From Alphaproteobacteria bacterium (GTDB taxonomy: Bacteria > Pseudomonadota > Alphaproteobacteria > Rhodobacterales > Rhodobacteraceae), in assembly GCA_030425145.1 (NCBI GenBank), contig JAUHVK010000001.1:62001-126000 (forward strand): DNA of 64,000 bases, in the 5' to 3' direction. Shown in pieces: positions 61,656 through 64,000 of the stretch. A model generated the notes under the pieces. The model did no database searches and was not told the origin of the DNA. It saw only the letters and a list, made by a program, of their open reading frames with translations. Position 1 is the stretch's first letter. Every line of letters begins with the position of its first letter. A program made the translations under genes and the position numbers.

Positions 61656-62075
61656 TTACGCCTCTGCGGGAATGCGCAGAACCTGGCCCGGATAGATTTT
61701 GTCCGGGTGGCTGAGCATCGGGCGGTTGGCTTCGAAGATCGCGTTGTACTTTGATCCATTGCCGAGGGTCTTTTCGGCAATCGCCCAAAGTGTGTCGCCT
61801 TTTACGACAGTGTGGAACACTGGTTCGTCCGATGTGTCTGCCTCGACCGAGGACACACCTTCCACATTGCCAACGGCCAGGATGACTTTTTCGCGCTCTT
61901 CCTGGCTCATGTCGCCGCCCGAGACGACAACCTTGTCGCCCTCGACCTTGATTTCGGCGCCCTTGGTATCAAGGCCAAGATCGGCGACTTCCTTTTCGAG
62001 AACGGCCGCTGTCGGCAGATCATCCTTGCCGACCAATTTTCGGCCTGCTGTTTTTACAAAATTCCAAAGTCCCAT
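61656..62075 (-). CDS. BON-LysM protein (Kbp/YgaU-like)
   Basis: A 139-residue protein. An N-terminal amphipathic stretch (GLWNFVKTAGRKL) precedes a BON domain (about 25-85) and a LysM domain with VVKGDTLWAIAEKTLGNGSKYNAIFEANRPML. This is the layout of E. coli Kbp (YgaU), a potassium-binding cytoplasmic or periplasmic protein. There is no signal peptide. ATG 62075 is preferred to the ATG 12 bases earlier because of a TGGAG site. It is expressed leftward, convergent with the orphan gene. Confidence 0.88.
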   Translation of the reverse strand: MGLWNFVKTAGRKLVGKDDLPTAAVLEKEVADLGLDTKGAEIKVEGDKVVVSGGDMSQEEREKVILAVGNVEGVSSVEADTSDEPVFHTVVKGDTLWAIAEKTLGNGSKYNAIFEANRPMLSHPDKIYPGQVLRIPAEA

Positions 62076-62258
62076 GTGCGGCTCCAATATAAGGTATTTC
62101 AGCCATAATCCCGTGGCCTACGCGCCCACTCTAGGGGGAAAACACGCCGTCGAAACTCAAAATGTGATTAATCGTTGCCGGACCCATCAGTTTTTGCCAC
62201 CTTTCCGCATATTGGGGGCGGGTCCTCCGGGGAACCAAGATTTCACAGGGAGAAAGTG

Positions 62259-62600
62259 ATGGGTAAGAGAGACGATTTGATCGCAAAGTATGCGGATGAC
62301 CTGAAGAACAAGTGTGGCATGACACCGGACATGGGCCTTTTGACGAAGGTCACCATTGGCTGCGGACCGGCAATCTACAACGACGACGCGTCGACGGTCG
62401 CAGGATCGCAGGCTTCCGAGCTTGAAACGGTCAAAAACAATTTCCTCATCAAAAAGCTTGGTTTGAAGGACGGTCCCGAGCTGATGGACGCGATCAACTC
62501 AGTCATCGAGACCTATGGCAAGTCCGAGCGCAACAAGTACCGCGCGGTGGTCTATTACATGCTCACCAAACATTTCGGCAAAGAATCCGTGTACGGCTGA
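62259..62600 (+). CDS. DUF2853-family protein
   Basis: A 113-residue small soluble protein. MGKRDDLIAKYADDLKNKCG, then GCGPAIYNDDASTVAGSQASELETVKNNFLIKKLGL and a C-terminal YYMLTKHFGKESVY match DUF2853, a conserved alphaproteobacterial family of unknown function. ATG 62259 is preceded by AGGGAG; the longer open frame upstream is unlikely. It is divergent from the LysM gene and closed by a hairpin terminator. Confidence 0.88.
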   Translation: MGKRDDLIAKYADDLKNKCGMTPDMGLLTKVTIGCGPAIYNDDASTVAGSQASELETVKNNFLIKKLGLKDGPELMDAINSVIETYGKSERNKYRAVVYYMLTKHFGKESVYG

Positions 62601-62624
62601 TCCATACACCATTGGACCGGAGCG

Positions 62625-62650
62625 GGGCGCTCCAAACGGAGTGCCCTTTT
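62625..62650 (+). terminator. Hairpin terminator of the DUF2853 gene
   Basis: Arms GGGCGCTCC (62625-62633) and GGAGTGCCC (62638-62646), one G-T wobble, loop AAAC, followed by four T. It lies 24 bases after the DUF2853 stop. Confidence 0.8.
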
Positions 62651-62719
62651 CTTTGATGTTGAGACAAATGCTTCGGGCTTCGCGTTTGGAAAACAACGTC
62701 TTGTGACGTAGGTTTGTCT

Positions 62720-62821
62720 GTGACGGTCAGGACGACCGAAACCATATTCAGTTGACGCGCGTGGTGACTTGGGAGCGCGGGGACGGAGGGTTTCGGCGCG
62801 GGCCGGACCCTCCGTTTTTTT
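62720..62821 (+). ncRNA. Candidate small RNA with its own promoter and terminator
   Basis: A strong hairpin, ACGGAGGGT (62783-62791) and ACCCTCCGT (62807-62815), followed by seven T ends at 62821. It sits on the plus strand, where no gene needs it: DUF2853 already has a terminator 150 bases earlier, and the DUF1761 gene is on the other strand. A possible promoter, GTGACG (62720-62725), 17 bases, CATATT (62743-62748), would give an RNA of about 67 bases from about 62755. No coding frame is evident. Alternatively the hairpin is simply a second terminator. Confidence 0.35.
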
Positions 62822-62823
62822 AC

Positions 62824-63219
62824 TCAGAACAAGGTGATTACGGCACCGATCACTGAAGACCCGAAGGTAGCGTAACCCGCATCGATGAGAGTGAGTTTGA
62901 AGGGCCGCCCCGCAAAGCCATAATTGGTCGCCAGCCAAGGTGCCGCAAAACAGGCCCCGATTCCCAAACCTGAGGTGAACCCTTTAGCAACGGTCACTAT
63001 GTTCAGCATGTCGAATGCGTAATACATCGTCGCGGCGACGATCATCGCCGAGATGATACTGATGACATAAGGTAGCGGGCTTTTCTGATTGGCGGGTCGA
63101 CCAGTGTTACCTGTCGCGACGCCGGATGCGGCAACCCACGGCTTTGCAAAGATGCTGTACCACACCGCGCCAAACGCCCAGCCTGCGAGACCGGCAACAA
63201 TAATCGGAAGAAGGGGCAT
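62824..63219 (-). CDS. DUF1761-family membrane protein
   Basis: A 131-residue protein with four predicted membrane helices: about 5-22 (IVAGLAGWAFGAVWYSIF), 50-68 (YVISIISAMIVAATMYYAF), 82-98 and 112-130. The WYSIFAKPW segment after the first helix is typical of DUF1761. Its function is unknown. It runs leftward 24 bases after the EVE gene stop, so it may be co-transcribed with YciI and EVE genes. Confidence 0.85.
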   Translation of the reverse strand: MPLLPIIVAGLAGWAFGAVWYSIFAKPWVAASGVATGNTGRPANQKSPLPYVISIISAMIVAATMYYAFDMLNIVTVAKGFTSGLGIGACFAAPWLATNYGFAGRPFKLTLIDAGYATFGSSVIGAVITLF

Positions 63220-63243
63220 GTCCGTCTCTCCGTTTTGGCCGAC

Positions 63244-63663
63244 TTACCCAGGCAAACCGGCAAGATCACAAATGATGCGCCACTCGGTTTCCGTAACCGG
63301 CTGTACGGAAAGGCGTGAGTTGTTCACGAGGACCATCTCCGACAGCCGTTCGTCCCCTTTGATCTGATCGAGTGTCACGGATGTCTTCACTGGTTGCAGC
63401 GCTTTGATGTCCACACATTCCCACCGATCGTCATCGGTCTTGCTGTCGGGATGCGCTTCGGCAATTACTTCAACGGTGCCGACAATCGCTTTCTCCGACT
63501 GGGAGTGATAGAAAAAGCCTCGGTCGCCGATCTTCATCTCACGCATGAAATTGCGTGCTTGGTAGTTGCGCACGCCGTCCCATTCTTCCCCGACATCGCC
63601 TTTTGCAACCTGATCGTCCCAGGACCAAGTGGACGGTTCGGATTTGAACAGCCAGTATTTCAT
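63244..63663 (-). CDS. EVE-domain protein
   Basis: A 139-residue EVE domain: MKYWLFKSEPSTWSWDDQV, WDGVRNYQARNFMREMKIGDRGFFYHS, and PVTETEWRIICDLAGLP at the end. EVE domains are PUA-like folds that bind modified bases such as 5-methylcytosine or modified tRNA bases; this short stand-alone type is widespread and is also found outside defence loci. ATG 63663 overlaps the YciI stop by 4 bases. No restriction or modification gene is nearby. Confidence 0.92.
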   Translation of the reverse strand: MKYWLFKSEPSTWSWDDQVAKGDVGEEWDGVRNYQARNFMREMKIGDRGFFYHSQSEKAIVGTVEVIAEAHPDSKTDDDRWECVDIKALQPVKTSVTLDQIKGDERLSEMVLVNNSRLSVQPVTETEWRIICDLAGLPG

Positions 63664-63935
63664 CCGCCGATCACCCGCTTCCACGGGATCAGTTCGACGT
63701 TTTCAAAAAGACCTGCTTTGGCATAGGGGTCGTTATCTGCCCAGCTCTTGGCGGTGGCCATGTCGGCCACGTCGAGGATCACCAGGGATCCGATCATCTG
63801 TTCGGCATCATCGAGCAAGGGACCGGCTTGATTCACCGCGCCGGTGGTGTCGATATAGGCCAGATGTGCCTCGCGGTTTGCTTTGCGGACTTCCAGTGCG
63901 CCAGGCTTGTCGCGGGCGATCAGGGCGATGAGCAT
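63660..63935 (-). CDS. YciI-family protein
   Basis: A 91-residue YciI-like protein (MLIALIARDKPGALEVRKANREAHLAYI, then GPLLDD and DNDPYAKAGLFENVELIPWKRV). The conserved His (H24) and the NDPYAKAGLF motif match the family. Members can act as small dehydrohalogenase-like or dehydratase domains, but the role here is unknown. It is coupled to the EVE gene, and its ATG lies right at the stop of a probable gpsA. Confidence 0.9.
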   Translation of the reverse strand: MLIALIARDKPGALEVRKANREAHLAYIDTTGAVNQAGPLLDDAEQMIGSLVILDVADMATAKSWADNDPYAKAGLFENVELIPWKRVIGG

Positions 63936-64000
63936 TTATTCTTCCTTCAATGGGCGGGTCATCAGAGAGTCTATGGCATCCTTGACCGTCGTTGAACCCT
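63936..64000 (-). CDS. gpsA: Probable C-terminal end of glycerol-3-phosphate dehydrogenase (cut by window end)
   Basis: The frame reading into the window ends VKDAIDSLMTRPLKEE-stop, which resembles the usual GpsA ending (LLARPLKEE). The stop at 63936-63938 abuts the YciI start codon. Only about 20 residues are visible, so the call rests on this tail and on the frequent gpsA-yciI-EVE order in relatives. Confidence 0.5.
   Translation of the reverse strand, partial: GSTTVKDAIDSLMTRPLKEE

Noticed and set aside
63244-63935. EVE-YciI pair as part of a defence or restriction system
   Set aside because: The EVE protein is the short housekeeping type, it is coupled to YciI and a probable gpsA, and no nuclease or methylase gene is nearby.

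Overview
The window is about 64 kb of a high-GC (roughly 60 %) alphaproteobacterial chromosome, most likely a marine member of the Rhodobacteraceae (Roseobacter group). The evidence is the gene order parA-parB next to hemW-rdgB-rph and hrcA-grpE, the RegB / SenC-RegA redox regulators close to ahcY, a tsaE-amgK-murU-addB-addA-trxA-hslVU block, and a NaChBac-type sodium channel with the filter TLESWSM. The parAB pair suggests proximity to the replication origin, but no oriC or full parS site was seen. Coding density is very high: no stretch over 300 bases lacks a gene, and many neighbours overlap by 4-8 bases or share convergent 3' ends.

Layout. 1-5640: chromosome partitioning (parA end, parB), heme/nucleotide/RNA housekeeping (hemW, rdgB, rph) and heat-shock control (hrcA, grpE). 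5642-13555: mutS, maeB, a ribokinase-like sugar kinase, periplasmic msrA, a sulfotransferase-like protein and a secreted DUF7282-like protein. 13610-17765: argG, an orphan membrane protein, ilvA and an SDR oxidoreductase. 17762-19502: a divergent Hpt / REC-PP2C pair resembling part of an RbaY-type partner-switching pathway. 19470-22741: a Nudix hydrolase, hslO, CoA pyrophosphatase and CCA-adding enzyme. 22881-26548: two half-size ABC exporters. 26588-30857: a 5-methyluridine RNA methyltransferase, the sodium channel, and an envelope group (two L,D-transpeptidases around a CAP-domain lipoprotein, plus a 63-residue membrane protein). 30937-36990: hemH, a divergent SAM-fold protein, comF, grxC, a nitrilase-family amidase, a MarR regulator, ubiG and proline iminopeptidase. 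37073-42517: a Dpp/Opp-type peptide ABC importer.

42588-54985 is a long leftward block: PAS protein, tsaE, amgK, murU, addB, addA, trxA, hslV, hslU. It joins cell-wall recycling, recombination repair, thioredoxin and the HslVU protease, and most junctions overlap. A convincing RpoH-type promoter lies before hslV, and a perfect TTAA-N7-TTAA (CtrA-like) site lies before the PAS gene. 55060-58913 holds regB, senC and regA with a GNAT and an HD hydrolase; ahcY follows. 60556-61515 is the one clear foreign-looking gene, an AT-rich orphan placed between two hairpins. The right end has a BON-LysM protein, DUF2853, DUF1761, EVE and YciI proteins and the last codons of a probable gpsA.

I found no CRISPR array, insertion sequence, tRNA or rRNA gene. 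The most interesting leads are the AT-rich orphan and its control region, the three CtrA-like sites in front of signalling and competence genes, the PAS protein with no kinase domain, and a candidate small RNA near 62.75 kb.
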